Shown here: positions 16,582-27,000 of the stretch, piece by piece | Numbering within the stretch: the first letter of the stretch is position 1 | How the letters are laid out: each line of letters begins with the position of its first letter | DNA from: an uncultured Clostridia bacterium | Lineage (GTDB): Bacteria > Bacillota > Clostridia > TANB77 > CAG-508 | Length of the DNA stretch: 32,826 nt | Reading direction: 5' to 3' | NCBI GenBank assembly: GCA_947632475.1 | Contig: CANRPI010000011.1 | Location: 1-32,826 of the forward strand | Notes under the pieces: generated by a model | Seen by the model: only the letters and a program-made list of their open reading frames with translations | Database searches by the model: none | Told to the model about the DNA's origin: nothing | Position numbers and translations under genes: made by a program

Positions 16582-16585
16582 AATA

Positions 16586-16614
16586 TTTACAATCTAAAAA
16601 GCATATGATATAAT
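16586..16614 (+). promoter_or_regulatory. Sigma-A-type promoter
   Basis: TTTACA (16586-16591), 17-bp spacer, TATAAT (16609-16614), just after the permease stop and 33 bp before the start at 16647. Confidence 0.65.
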
Positions 16615-16646
16615 TCAAAAGAATAAAAACATAAGAGGTGAATAGA

Positions 16647-17573
16647 TTGAATCAGATTTTAAGCATAGAAGCGGCTCAAAAAACGAAGAAAAGAAAAAAG
16701 GGTAACAATTCAGGACCAATGCCAATAAAAAGTGTACTAAAAATATTTTCAATAACACTAATAATATTTGGTATATTTATGGTAGGAAGCGGCTCATATT
16801 CAATGTATAAAAATTCACAAATAGGAATAGCAACCAAACCAACAATATCAGTAACAACTCTATCAGAAGGAGAAATAATACTAAAAATAGAACACAATCA
16901 AGCATTAGCAAAACTAACATATAACTGGAATGAAGAAGAAGAAATTGAATTAAACGTAAATGGAAAAAGAAATGTAGAACAATCAATAGAAATACCAAAA
17001 GGAACAAATGTATTAAATGTATATGTAGAAGATATAAATGGTCAAGTATCAACATATCAAAGAACATATACAATAGAAGGAGACATAACAATAGACATTA
17101 CAGCAGAAGGAAACAACATAAAAATATCAACTGAAGCAAAAAACGGAATAGCATATTTAACATACAGATGGGATAATGAAGAAGAAGAAAAAGTAGAAGT
17201 GCAAGACTATACAAACGAAACCAGTGTAGAAATACCAAAAGGAGAGCACACATTAACAGTAATTGCAGTTGATTATAATAATCAAACACAAACAGAAACG
17301 CAAAAAGTAAAAGGTGTTACAAAGCCAACTTTAGAAATAAAACCAGAAGGAGCATCAAACTTTGTTATAAAAGCATCTGATGAAGAAGGACTAAAAAAAT
17401 TAGAAATAACAAGAAATGGAGAAAACACTCAAACACTTGATATAAATGGTGATAAAGAATTTGAATATAAAGTTCCAATAGAGGAAGGCGAAAACAGACT
17501 TGAAGTAACAGTTTACAATGAAAGTGATTTAACAGAAACTGTAAAAGTAAAAGCAAACAAAGCAAAAAAATAA
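16647..17573 (+). CDS. Membrane-anchored protein with three Ig-like repeats
   Basis: The 308-aa product has a short basic cytoplasmic head (KTKKRKKGN), one membrane segment (about residues 33-52, IFSITLIIFGIFMVGSGSY) and an extracellular part built of three similar beta-sandwich-like units of about 80 residues. Each ends in a matching strand pattern: IEIPKGTNVLNVYVEDINGQ, VEIPKGEHTLTVIAVDYNNQ and VPIEEGENRLEVTVYNESD. It is likely exposed on the cell surface. The TTG at 16647 is chosen because AAGAGG lies 8 bp upstream; a GTG at 16638 overlaps that site. Its function is unknown; an adhesion or scaffold role is only an inference from the fold. Confidence 0.75.
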   Translation: MNQILSIEAAQKTKKRKKGNNSGPMPIKSVLKIFSITLIIFGIFMVGSGSYSMYKNSQIGIATKPTISVTTLSEGEIILKIEHNQALAKLTYNWNEEEEIELNVNGKRNVEQSIEIPKGTNVLNVYVEDINGQVSTYQRTYTIEGDITIDITAEGNNIKISTEAKNGIAYLTYRWDNEEEEKVEVQDYTNETSVEIPKGEHTLTVIAVDYNNQTQTETQKVKGVTKPTLEIKPEGASNFVIKASDEEGLKKLEITRNGENTQTLDINGDKEFEYKVPIEEGENRLEVTVYNESDLTETVKVKANKAKK

Positions 17574-17600
17574 TTAGCAATAACGATATATAAATACAAA

Positions 17601-17628
17601 TACCTCCTATAAATAAAAATAGGAGGTA
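17601..17628 (+). promoter_or_regulatory. Hairpin sequestering the ribosome-binding site of the next gene
   Basis: Perfect 10-bp inverted repeat (TACCTCCTAT 17601-17610 / ATAGGAGGTA 17619-17628) with an 8-nt loop. The right arm contains the complete AGGAGG (17621-17626) of the gene starting at 17639. No T tract follows, so a translational switch fits better than a terminator. Confidence 0.6.
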
Positions 17629-17638
17629 ATTTAATAAA

Positions 17639-18448
17639 ATGGAGATAAAGATGTTTATTAAAATATATGAATTATTAACATATTTTATTATATACTCATT
17701 TTTAGGGTGGGTAATGGAATCAGTTGTTAGAACTTTTATAGAGAGAAAACTAATAAACACAGGCTTTTTAAGAGGACCATATTGCCCAATATATGGAATT
17801 GGTGCAATTATAATGTTCTTATTTTTAGAAAAATTTGAAAATAAGCCAATAGCACTATTTTTTATAGCCATAATTGTATTAACTAGTTGGGAATATTTTG
17901 TTGGATTTTTGTTAGAAAAATTATTTAAGACAAAATACTGGGATTATTCAGACCAAAAATTTAATATAAAGGGAAGAATTTGCTTAAAAAACTCAATTTA
18001 TTGGGGAATTTTAGGTATATTATTTGTAAAATATATACATCCATTTATAGAAGGGCTAATGCTTAATGTAGATAATGTATTAAAATATTATTTAACAGCA
18101 ATAATTTCATTAGTAATGATGGTAGACTTTATAACAAGCATAATAAAAGTTAAAAATATAAGTGCAACACTATCAAAAATAGAAGACTTAAACAAAGAAA
18201 TAAAAGAAAAACTAAAAGAAATAACATTATTAAAAGAAAAATTAGAAAAAACTGCAGAAGAATCTACAATAGCAGAAAATATGCAAAACATGATAGAAAA
18301 ATTAAAAGAAAGAAGAAGAAAAATCATTTTACGATTATACAAAAATGTATATAGACTAAAAAAGGCATTCCCTGCTATTAATACTAAAGAAATAACAGAA
18401 ATTTTAAACCAAAAAATTGAAATAAAGAAAAAAGCAAAAAAGACTTGA
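17639..18448 (+). CDS. Putative ABC-transporter type IV membrane protein (PF06541)
   Basis: The 269-aa protein has an N-terminal multi-span region (residues 5-150) with the family motifs FLGWVMESVVRTFIERKLIN, GFLRGPYCPIYGIGA, WEYFVGFLLEKLFKTKYWDY and GRICLKNSIYWG. These match the PF06541 family of putative permease-like proteins common in Firmicutes, whose transport role is unproven. A long coiled coil follows (about 175-240) with a basic tail. ATG 17639 is 12 bp from AGGAGG; an ATG at 17651 with GGAG 6 bp upstream is a reasonable alternative (four residues shorter). The ribosome-binding site lies in a hairpin (17601-17628). Confidence 0.8.
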   Translation: MEIKMFIKIYELLTYFIIYSFLGWVMESVVRTFIERKLINTGFLRGPYCPIYGIGAIIMFLFLEKFENKPIALFFIAIIVLTSWEYFVGFLLEKLFKTKYWDYSDQKFNIKGRICLKNSIYWGILGILFVKYIHPFIEGLMLNVDNVLKYYLTAIISLVMMVDFITSIIKVKNISATLSKIEDLNKEIKEKLKEITLLKEKLEKTAEESTIAENMQNMIEKLKERRRKIILRLYKNVYRLKKAFPAINTKEITEILNQKIEIKKKAKKT

Positions 18449-18543
18449 AATAAATAAAAATTTTTGTAATAATACAAATAGATTAACAAAAAAGTTTATA
18501 GGTAATAACTAAAAAACCTAAATAAAATAAAAGGAAAAATAAA

Positions 18544-19473
18544 ATGATACAAGAAATATATATAATAGATGATGATGATTCTTCAATTATGATATTTAGA
18601 GAGCTATTTAAAAATGACCATGAATTTAAATTTATAAGTGTAAAAACAGAAGACATAGATATAGCTTTAAAAAATATCCCATCATTAATAGTAATAAATG
18701 AAGATGCAATAGACAGAGACGTAGTTGATTTATGTAAAAAAATTAGGAAAGACGAAGATAACACCATAACTCCAGTAATTGTAGTATCTTCAAATGGAAG
18801 TAAAGAACATAGAGTTAGGATTTTACAAGAATCAATAGAATATTTTATAAAAAAACCAGTTGATGAACAATACTTGTATCACACAGTAAAAAATTTGAAC
18901 AGACTTTTAGCAAGTAACAGAAGAATTAGTCCACTAACAGGTCTACCAGGAAATGTCCAAATTCATGCAGAACTAAAAAAGAGAATTCAAGGAAAAGAGC
19001 CATTTTGTGTATTATATTTAGACTTAGACAATTTTAAGGCATATAATGATGTTTATGGATTTTTAAAAGGTGATGAAATAATAGAATTTACAGCTGAAAC
19101 TATATTAAAACTAGTTCATACAGATGAAATAAGTAATACTTTTGTAGGGCACATTGGAGGGGATGACTTTATTGCAATAGTACCAGGAACTAATTGCGAT
19201 AAATTATGTCAAAACATTATAGCATATTTTGATAGTAACGTTAAAAAATTTTTTACAGATGATGATATTGAAAAAGGTTACATAGAAGTTGCAAATAGAA
19301 AAGGAATAATTGAACAATTTCCTTTAACATCAATTTCAATTGGAGTAGTAATTTCAGAAGTAGGCAGATTCCATAATATTTTGGAAATTGGAGAAATTGG
19401 AGCTCAAGTTAAGCATGCTGCTAAATCTGTAATGGGTAGTAGTTATGCAATAGATAAAAGAAGTTTAGTATAA
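18544..19473 (+). CDS. Receiver-GGDEF protein (diguanylate cyclase-like)
   Basis: The 309-aa soluble protein has an N-terminal receiver-like domain (1-120) and a C-terminal GGDEF domain (130-305) of the type that makes cyclic di-GMP. The GGDEF domain shows DLDNFKAYND, FLKGDEII and the active-site loop GGDDF (near 204-208). GGDDF is a tolerated variant, so activity is likely. There is no RxxD inhibitory site before the loop. In the receiver domain the acidic pocket (IIDDDD) is kept, but the usual phospho-accepting Asp after strand 3 appears to be Asn (LIVINEDAI), while the KP pair (IKKPVD) remains. It may therefore respond by something other than phosphorylation. No histidine kinase is nearby. 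Confidence 0.88.
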   Translation: MIQEIYIIDDDDSSIMIFRELFKNDHEFKFISVKTEDIDIALKNIPSLIVINEDAIDRDVVDLCKKIRKDEDNTITPVIVVSSNGSKEHRVRILQESIEYFIKKPVDEQYLYHTVKNLNRLLASNRRISPLTGLPGNVQIHAELKKRIQGKEPFCVLYLDLDNFKAYNDVYGFLKGDEIIEFTAETILKLVHTDEISNTFVGHIGGDDFIAIVPGTNCDKLCQNIIAYFDSNVKKFFTDDDIEKGYIEVANRKGIIEQFPLTSISIGVVISEVGRFHNILEIGEIGAQVKHAAKSVMGSSYAIDKRSLV

Positions 19474-19481
19474 TAAAAAAG

Positions 19482-19534
19482 ATAGAAAACACAAAAAAGA
19501 TGCTGCTAAAAAAGTAGCATTTTTTGTTTTCTAT
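19482..19534 (+). terminator. Strong Rho-independent terminator
   Basis: Long nested hairpin: ATAGAAAAC pairs with GTTTTCTAT, the inner stem is ATGCT/AGCAT, and it is followed by a run of Ts. It ends the GGDEF gene. Confidence 0.85.
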
Positions 19535-19638
19535 TTTTTTTGTTATTATCATGAATTTAAACAATTAAAAAAATGAACGAAAAAGGTCAAAAATTGTCAA
19601 ATTTCATAATATTTCCAGTTAAAATAAGATATTTTAAG

Positions 19639-19668
19639 TTGACTGTTAATAAGATCATATGATAAAAT
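19639..19668 (+). promoter_or_regulatory. Promoter of the surface-protein operon
   Basis: TTGACT (19639-19644), 18-bp spacer, TAAAAT (19663-19668), upstream of the micro-ORF at 19703 and the gene at 19763. Confidence 0.6.
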
Positions 19669-19702
19669 GAAAGTGATTGAATATGAGAGCATAGGAGGTG
19701 AT

Positions 19703-19744
19703 GTGATTGTTTTTACAGTTCGTTTAAAAATAGTTAAAAATTAA
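19703..19744 (+). CDS. Possible 13-codon leader ORF
   Basis: GTG start 4 bp after a perfect AGGAGGTGAT-type site (19694-19699), reading MIVFTVRLKIVKN then TAA. It ends just before the AAAGGAGAG site of the gene at 19763. The strong site with such a short frame suggests a translated leader that couples or tunes the next gene; spacing is tight, so it may be fortuitous. Confidence 0.3.
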   Translation: MIVFTVRLKIVKN

Positions 19745-19762
19745 AGAAAGGAGAGTAGGTCT

Positions 19763-21013
19763 ATGGAAAAAAGACTTTCAGAAACGGACAAAGAAAAAAT
19801 AAAGAAAATTGCAATCATAATTGCAATAATATTACTTCTTCTAATAATATTATTATTTTTCTTATTATACAAAAAAACATATGAAGTAACATTTGATAGT
19901 AATGGAGGAAGTGAGGTAGCTTCTGTAAAAGTAAAGGAAAATGATAAAGTAGAAGAACCAGAAGATCCAACTAGAGAAGGGTACACATTTGTAGGATGGT
20001 ATTATTTAGATGAATTATATGACTTTGACTTACCTGTAAAATATGATATGACTTTAAAGGCAGAATGGGAAGAACAAGGAGATGCAGAAGTTGAAGGAAT
20101 ATCATTAAATGCTACAGATTTAACTTTAGCACTAGATGGTACAGCAAATTTAGTTGCAACTTTGCAACCAGAAGATGCAAAACAAGTAAAATTAATATGG
20201 ACTTCTAGCGATGAATCAATTGCAACAGTAGATGAAAACGGTAATGTTAAAGCCTTAAAAGAAGGAACTGTAACAATCACTGTAAAAACAGAAGATGAAA
20301 AATACACAGCAAGTTGCACAATAACAATATCAAAAGAAACAGAAGAAGTAACAACTGAAGGAACAGAAGAAGGAAATGCTGGAGAAACAGCACAAACAAA
20401 TACAAGCGATAATAACAAAAAACCAAGTACTTCAAGCACACCAAGCAATCCAAGTAGTCCAAGCACACAAGTAAACCCAAGCACGCCAAGCACACCAAAT
20501 ACACCAAGTACACCATCAACTATTGAACCATCAAGTGTAAGCATAAGTGGAGCAAACTCTGTAACAGAAGGTAGCAGTATATACTTAACAGCAACAGTAT
20601 ATCCAACTAATGCTACAAATAAAAATGTAACATGGAGTAGTAATAATACAGGAGTAGCAACAGTTGACCAAAGTGGAAGAGTTACAGGTATAAGAGCAGG
20701 AACTGTAACAATAACAGTTACTACATCTAATGGAAGAACAGCTACATACACAGTTACAGTAAATGCAAAACCAGCTAATTATTCAATAGTATTTACTAGG
20801 GTTAGACAAGAAGGAACAAACAATGTAATGCAATATACATATGTTGTATATAAAAATGGTAGCAGTTTTTCAGGATATTTAGGATTTAATTGTGGGGGTA
20901 CTCAAACTAGAAAAGGAAGTACTTATGTTTCATTAAAATCAGAGCCTGGAACAGCATCACTAACATTAAGTGATGGAACAATTGTAACCGCAACAGTAAC
21001 TTATCAAGGATAG
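19763..21013 (+). CDS. Membrane-anchored surface protein with InlB-type and two BIG2 domains
   Basis: The 416-aa protein has a short cytoplasmic head and one membrane segment (about residues 14-35). Outside the cell follow an InlB B-repeat/Flg_new domain (about 39-92; FDSNGGSEV, PTREGYTFVGWY, LKAEW), a BIG2 Ig-like domain (about 97-180; IWTSSDESIATVDENG), a Ser/Thr/Pro-rich linker with NPSTPSTPNTPSTPST (about 195-250), a second BIG2 domain (about 252-335; VTWSSNNTGVATVDQSG) and a unique C-terminal domain of about 80 residues (YSIVFTRVRQEGTNNVMQYT). Such proteins are cell-surface adhesins or scaffolds. It is the first main gene of an operon with the 2032-aa protein 14 bp downstream. AAAGGAGAG precedes the ATG. 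Confidence 0.85.
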   Translation: MEKRLSETDKEKIKKIAIIIAIILLLLIILLFFLLYKKTYEVTFDSNGGSEVASVKVKENDKVEEPEDPTREGYTFVGWYYLDELYDFDLPVKYDMTLKAEWEEQGDAEVEGISLNATDLTLALDGTANLVATLQPEDAKQVKLIWTSSDESIATVDENGNVKALKEGTVTITVKTEDEKYTASCTITISKETEEVTTEGTEEGNAGETAQTNTSDNNKKPSTSSTPSNPSSPSTQVNPSTPSTPNTPSTPSTIEPSSVSISGANSVTEGSSIYLTATVYPTNATNKNVTWSSNNTGVATVDQSGRVTGIRAGTVTITVTTSNGRTATYTVTVNAKPANYSIVFTRVRQEGTNNVMQYTYVVYKNGSSFSGYLGFNCGGTQTRKGSTYVSLKSEPGTASLTLSDGTIVTATVTYQG

Positions 21014-21027
21014 AAAGGAGTTATAAT

Positions 21028-24000
21028 ATGGCTAAAAAATTGAGTAAATTTATTGTACTAACTATTATATTACTATTTGCATTCACTGTACCAGTATTTG
21101 CTAGAGAAGTAACAGTAGATGATTTAGACTCTCAAATAAATGATTTACAAGAAAAATACAAAGAGCCTATTGATTCATACTATATTATAGGCAATTATGT
21201 ATTTACATCACATTACAAAATAAATACAAGAGATATAATGTTAGCTGCAAGAAGCATCCAAATGAGTGAAGAATACAGTGGAAAAAGTGGTGAAGATGTA
21301 AACAACTTTTTAAAACAAATGACAATTCATGAAGTTGAAAGAACATTTGATGCCAAATACAACCCTACAGGATGGAAAGTAATAAAAAACTTTGTAGGTG
21401 AAACAAAAATAACAAATGAAACTAAATTAAATATTCGTTTTATTGACTACAGTTATTTAAAAGACCTTTTCAAAGTAGAATTTGATTTAGGTGAAGGAAA
21501 ATTTGCAGACAATAAAACATACATCACTGTAGAAGAAGATGGAAAAATAAATGAAGCAGACATTACAGGAGAAAATAGACCACTACTACAAGGAAAACAA
21601 TTTAAAGAGTGGGTATATACAAAAGATGGAGAAGACCAAAAATGGGATTTTAACACACCAATAACAGGAAATATCACATTAAAAGCAACATGGTATGACG
21701 AAGTTAACACTGACGAATTATTAAAACAATCAATTAGCAAAATACAAAGCACAGACTATGGTGCTGAATTTAAGGAAGGAACTATTACTTATAACATATA
21801 TGATAAAAATAAGAAAAATAGTGAAATAAAAGACACAGGATTAGTAGGAACAATTAGAGATATTTTAAAAAATGAAAATGTAAAATCTTTAACTATTTCT
21901 TATGATGGAGAAACATTTACTTTTGACAATGCTGAAATGTCTAATTCTGACAATGAATCTGAAGCATATAAAAAATTAAAGGAATTATTAGCAAAAGTAG
22001 CAGGAGAAGGTAAAGATTTTAACAGCATGGTTCTAGGAGATTTAGTAGGAAAAGAGTTAACTTTAAGTATTAACTTAGACAATACTAAAGCACGTTCACA
22101 AAATGATAAAGAAGCAGAAGAATATAAAATTAAATTTTCTTATAATGCACAAGCTACACTAGGAATAGAAATTCCTGAAAATGATAAAACAGATTTAAAA
22201 AATAAATTTAATTATACACCAGAAAGTACATATGAAATAAAAGGAGCAGATGGACTTTATACAGTAACTGGTGGCATATCAAAACAAACAGGAATTAAAG
22301 GCTTTGGAGCTACAGAAAAAGACGGATACTATTTTGCTTATACAATAACACTAGATGAAGGTGTAGATTCAAGTAAAGTAAAAGTAAAAATACCAAAAAG
22401 TGACAAAGCTGAACAAGGATACAATGAGGCAACTTTTGATGCTGGAACAAAAACACTAACAGTTTTAATGGAAGTTGAAGAAGACGAACAAGTTAAAAAT
22501 CGTGACATTATAGTTGAAGTTGAGGGAGTTCAAACAAAAATAAGAATAGACTTCTCTAACTTAGAATTAAGAAAAGCTTCAACAACTGAAGTAAAAAATG
22601 GAAGTGAAGATGAAAAATTAAAAGAAGCTTATGGTTGGGAAAAACCAAATGGATATACAGCAGATTTTACAACTACTGGAAACACAGTAAAAGTAAAAGG
22701 CTTAATTCCATATTCAGATTCTTGGAGTGCAGGAAAGCCAAATCCTTTTGCAGGGGAAGCTCAAACAGGTTATTATCTAGCACTTACAATTGAAACAACT
22801 GAAAATCATACCGATGAAACAACAGTTAAATTTACCAATGGATATAATGGTGATGACACTGTAATTTTAGGAAAAAAATTCGATGAGCAAAAGAAATTAT
22901 ATGTATTAAAACATTTACATTTAGATGATGAAACTAAAACATTTGACATTGTAATTGACATAGATGGAGATAAAACAGAATATAATCCATATACAATAAC
23001 AGTAGATTGGAGCGAATTGAAACTCCAAAATGATTCAAACTCAGGTAGTGATTATGCACCAGTTGATGCAAATCAAATTGCGCCAGAAGATAAAGATACA
23101 TTAGAAAAAACTTGGGGATTTGATTTCTCTTTAGATGAAATAAATTATACAGTAGCAAGTCAACCTGATCAAGAATCTTCTCATACAGGATTAGAAGGTA
23201 CTGTAAAACAACAAAAATTAAATTCATCTGCAGGCTTTGGAGAAGAAGAAGGATATTATGTACCAGTAAAAATTACTATTCCTACTGAAAGTTTAGCAGA
23301 AGAATATAAAGACAAATGGACAATTTATATAAAAGATGGAGAAGGACAATATATTGAAAAGAAACCATCTGCAACTGATTATACAAATGGTTATATAGTT
23401 GTTTTATTTAAAATGAAAGACGGAAAAGAAGGTATTCATTATAAAGTTGACTATGATGGCTCAACAGGAAATGATTATTTAATATCAAATGAAATAACTA
23501 TAACAACTGACTTTACTTTCTTAACTGAAAATAAAATAACATTTGAATACTTTGATGAAACAACCGGAACAATAATCAAAAAAGAAGAAACAGTATATGA
23601 AGGAGAAAAATTTGATGATTCAATAGCTCCACAATTAGGAAGCTATACATACCATAAATTCGATTATTGGTATGATACATCAAAAAGTTCAGAAAATGGA
23701 TTTAATTTTGAAAATGCTACCACAGGAAAAGACCAAGATATTACATTAAAAGCTCATTGGACAATTGATGTAGATTCATTCTTACTTGCTGTAATTAATG
23801 ACTTACAAGATTCAGAATCATCAATTTCAGATGACTTTTCAGAAATATTTGAAGTTTCTAAAATTGATAATACAATTAAATTTAAAGTAATAAGCGAAAC
23901 AGCTTTATTGAGTGATATGGATAGAACATCTATTCCAGGAACAATTGCATATTTACTTCAAAGAGGAGAAATACAAGATATTACTCTTGCATTTGGAGGA

Positions 24001-27000
24001 AAGAAAATAGTATTTACTAAAGATGGAACAAATGACCAAATTCAAACTGCTAGTTTAGATTCAACTGGTAGTGCTTTAAAAGAGAAGATTCAAGCAGGAG
24101 CAAAATCATTATTCCAAGATGTATTAAAAAGTGAATCTGCTGATGAAGCAACAATGACTTTGAAAAAAATGGCTGTAGATGATAGAAAATTTACATTAAC
24201 TGTAGGAAAACTTGACGATTCAGTTCAATTAAAAGAAGGCGCAGAAACTGAATATACTTTTAACTTTGTAACTGACGTAACAGGAGTTAAAAATAAAGCT
24301 GAATTAAAACAAGCACTAAGCAATAAAAATATTACTAATATTAATATTTTAAGCGATATTAATGTTGACGAAATTATGAATGTTAGTCAAAAAGTTGTAA
24401 TAAATGGAGGAACTGACCATCATAAATTAACTGCTTCTGGTGTTAATACAATATTTAATGTAAAATCAACTGATGTAACTATTGAAAATATTAAATTAGC
24501 AGATGCTAAAACACCAATAGTTGTAGAAAGTGGAAAATTAACAGCAACAGGATTAACTGTTGAGGGCGAAGCCACAGAAGCTGCTATTGAAGTTAAAGAT
24601 GGTGCAGCATTAACAGTTTCACAATTAACTTATAATGGTGAAAATTATGAAAAACCTGCAGTTAAAGCAGGAAAAGAAAGTGCAAAAGTTGAGTTTACAG
24701 ACAGTGAATCAAAACCTGCAACAAAACTTGTAGAAAAAGAAAAAATAGAAAAATATGAAGACCAAGTTGTGAAAGATAAGATGGGTGACACGAAAGCAGT
24801 TGATATGAGTTACAATTATTATAATTATTACAATAAAAAAGAGAACGCAAAAATATACACAACTACTTTCCATAACCATGAAGCTAGATTAATGGCCACA
24901 TTCGTAAGATACAATTATTATGGAGAAAATGCAAAACCATATGACCAAGATCCATTTGAAGTGTTTAAATCATTTAATTATGATGGGGAAACATATACAT
25001 TGATAGGATTTGCAAATAGTAGAGACAAAACAGTCAACTTTAACTATGACGGAAATCTACCAGATGGTGTAATTGCACCAGAAAATGTAAAAGCTACTTC
25101 TGATAATTATTATTATGCAGCTTATAGTGTAAAATTAAAAGACAAAGTAACAAAAGTAACAAAAGCAGATGACCTTAAAAAAGCAATAGAACAAGAAGAT
25201 ATTAGTGAAATATATATAGATACAACTGATGAAATGGATTTAAGCACAGAAGATATTACTATTAATAGAAAACTTGCAATTATTGGACCTTCTAGGACGG
25301 TAAAATTAAAAGTAAAAAGCATTAAAGTTACAGCAGATGATGTATTTTTACATAGATTAAATCTTGAATTTTCACCAGATGAATCTACAACTGAATTAAT
25401 AAATATATCAGAACCTGCTTCTAAATTCACATTATGGCAATGTAACTTAAAGAATGTTAATGCAAGTCACAAAGTAAATGATGCTATTAAGTATTCTGGA
25501 ACAAAAGCTACAGTTGATGTTAGGTGGAATAACTTTTATGCAGATAATATTAACAATACTTTTATTAACGTTGATTCTGCATTAGCAGAAGTAACAGATA
25601 TTTACGGAAATACATTTAAAAAATTAACTGGAGAAAATGGCAAGAAGAGTGCAATAACAATTAAGAAATTTGACACAACTGCTAAAATGAATGGCGATGA
25701 TGAAACTATTAGAATTGCAGCAAATACTTTTGATAGTAGTGATTATGCTATAGAAATATTAAAAGATGCATCAGATGGTAATGAAGCAGATATATCTCTA
25801 AAAACTTCTCAAGATATAGAAATTGCTGTTAGATATACTACAGAAAATAAAAATTTTGGAAATATAAGAATTCATCATTCAGAAGATAAAAGAAAAATAA
25901 CGATAACTTATATTAATGAAGGCGGAACAACAAGTGATACATTAACAGATGGTACAGGAGTTCAATTAATTAATCCAACTGCAATGCAAAATATCCAAGT
26001 TCCAGAACAAGCAACTGTTGATGGACTAAAACTAAATGGAAATACTTATTCAGGAATAATAAGCCAAAGTGAAGACGGAAAATTCTATTTACCAGTAACA
26101 CTAACATCAAATGATTTCAAAAATAACGTATCAACAGTTAAAGTTACAAACCCAAATGGCGAAGAAACAACATATACTTACAGTTCAAGCAGTGAAAACG
26201 GAATTGCAACAGTAAGTAATGCAAACACAATGAAATTACAATTAGAAGCAATAAAATCTTCAAAAATAACAGGTAATAATGGAAAAGTATACAAACTTGA
26301 ACTAGATGCAGATGGAAATACATCAAATGATTATGAGATAAAAGAATACACAATAGACTATAGTGATGTAGAAACACTTGAAGAAAAAATCAACCAAGCA
26401 GCAAAAGCTACACTTGAAGCAAATAGCTTTACTGTAAAAAAGAATAATAAAATAAATGGTTATACTGAAGAATTTACTTATAAATATAATGCTAACGATG
26501 GTTTAACTTATTTAAAAGCAGAGGAAGATAATGTAGAAGAATATACATTCTCAGCAAAATATGCTGGTGTAGATTCTAGTAAACTTAGTGTGGTTGCTAG
26601 AAAGAGAAAAGACAATGAAGAAGATAGCAAAGTATATTTAAATGACTGGGTTTATGTTCATCCTCAACAAGTAGGTCGTGCTATTCATGAAGTTACAATG
26701 TTAACTGATGTAATGGAAGATACCAAAACTTCTATAAACGCTATTGATACAGTAGAATTAGTTGAGGGAAAAGAACATAATTATACAGTAAAATTAAACG
26801 GAGATAAATATACTGACTGGGTAAAGAACAATTATCGTTTAACTTCAAAATATACTATTACTGAATGGGGGAAAACAGTATTAGTAGATGTAGAATTAGA
26901 TGAAAATGATCAATATATCAAAAGCATAAAAACACATCAAGAAAGTTCATCAAATACATTTGATGTTACTTTTACAAATGTTAATGATACTACCATAGAA

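Noticed and set aside
20410..20530. Repeated CCAAGCACACCAAGC-like units as a CRISPR or tandem DNA repeat
   Set aside because: They encode a Ser/Thr/Pro linker in frame; unit spacing is irregular and there are no spacers.
20002..20751. A 249-codon open frame on the minus strand inside the InlB/BIG2 gene
   Set aside because: Shadow of the Val/Thr-rich plus-strand frame; the encoded protein is low-complexity hydrophobic and has no start signals.
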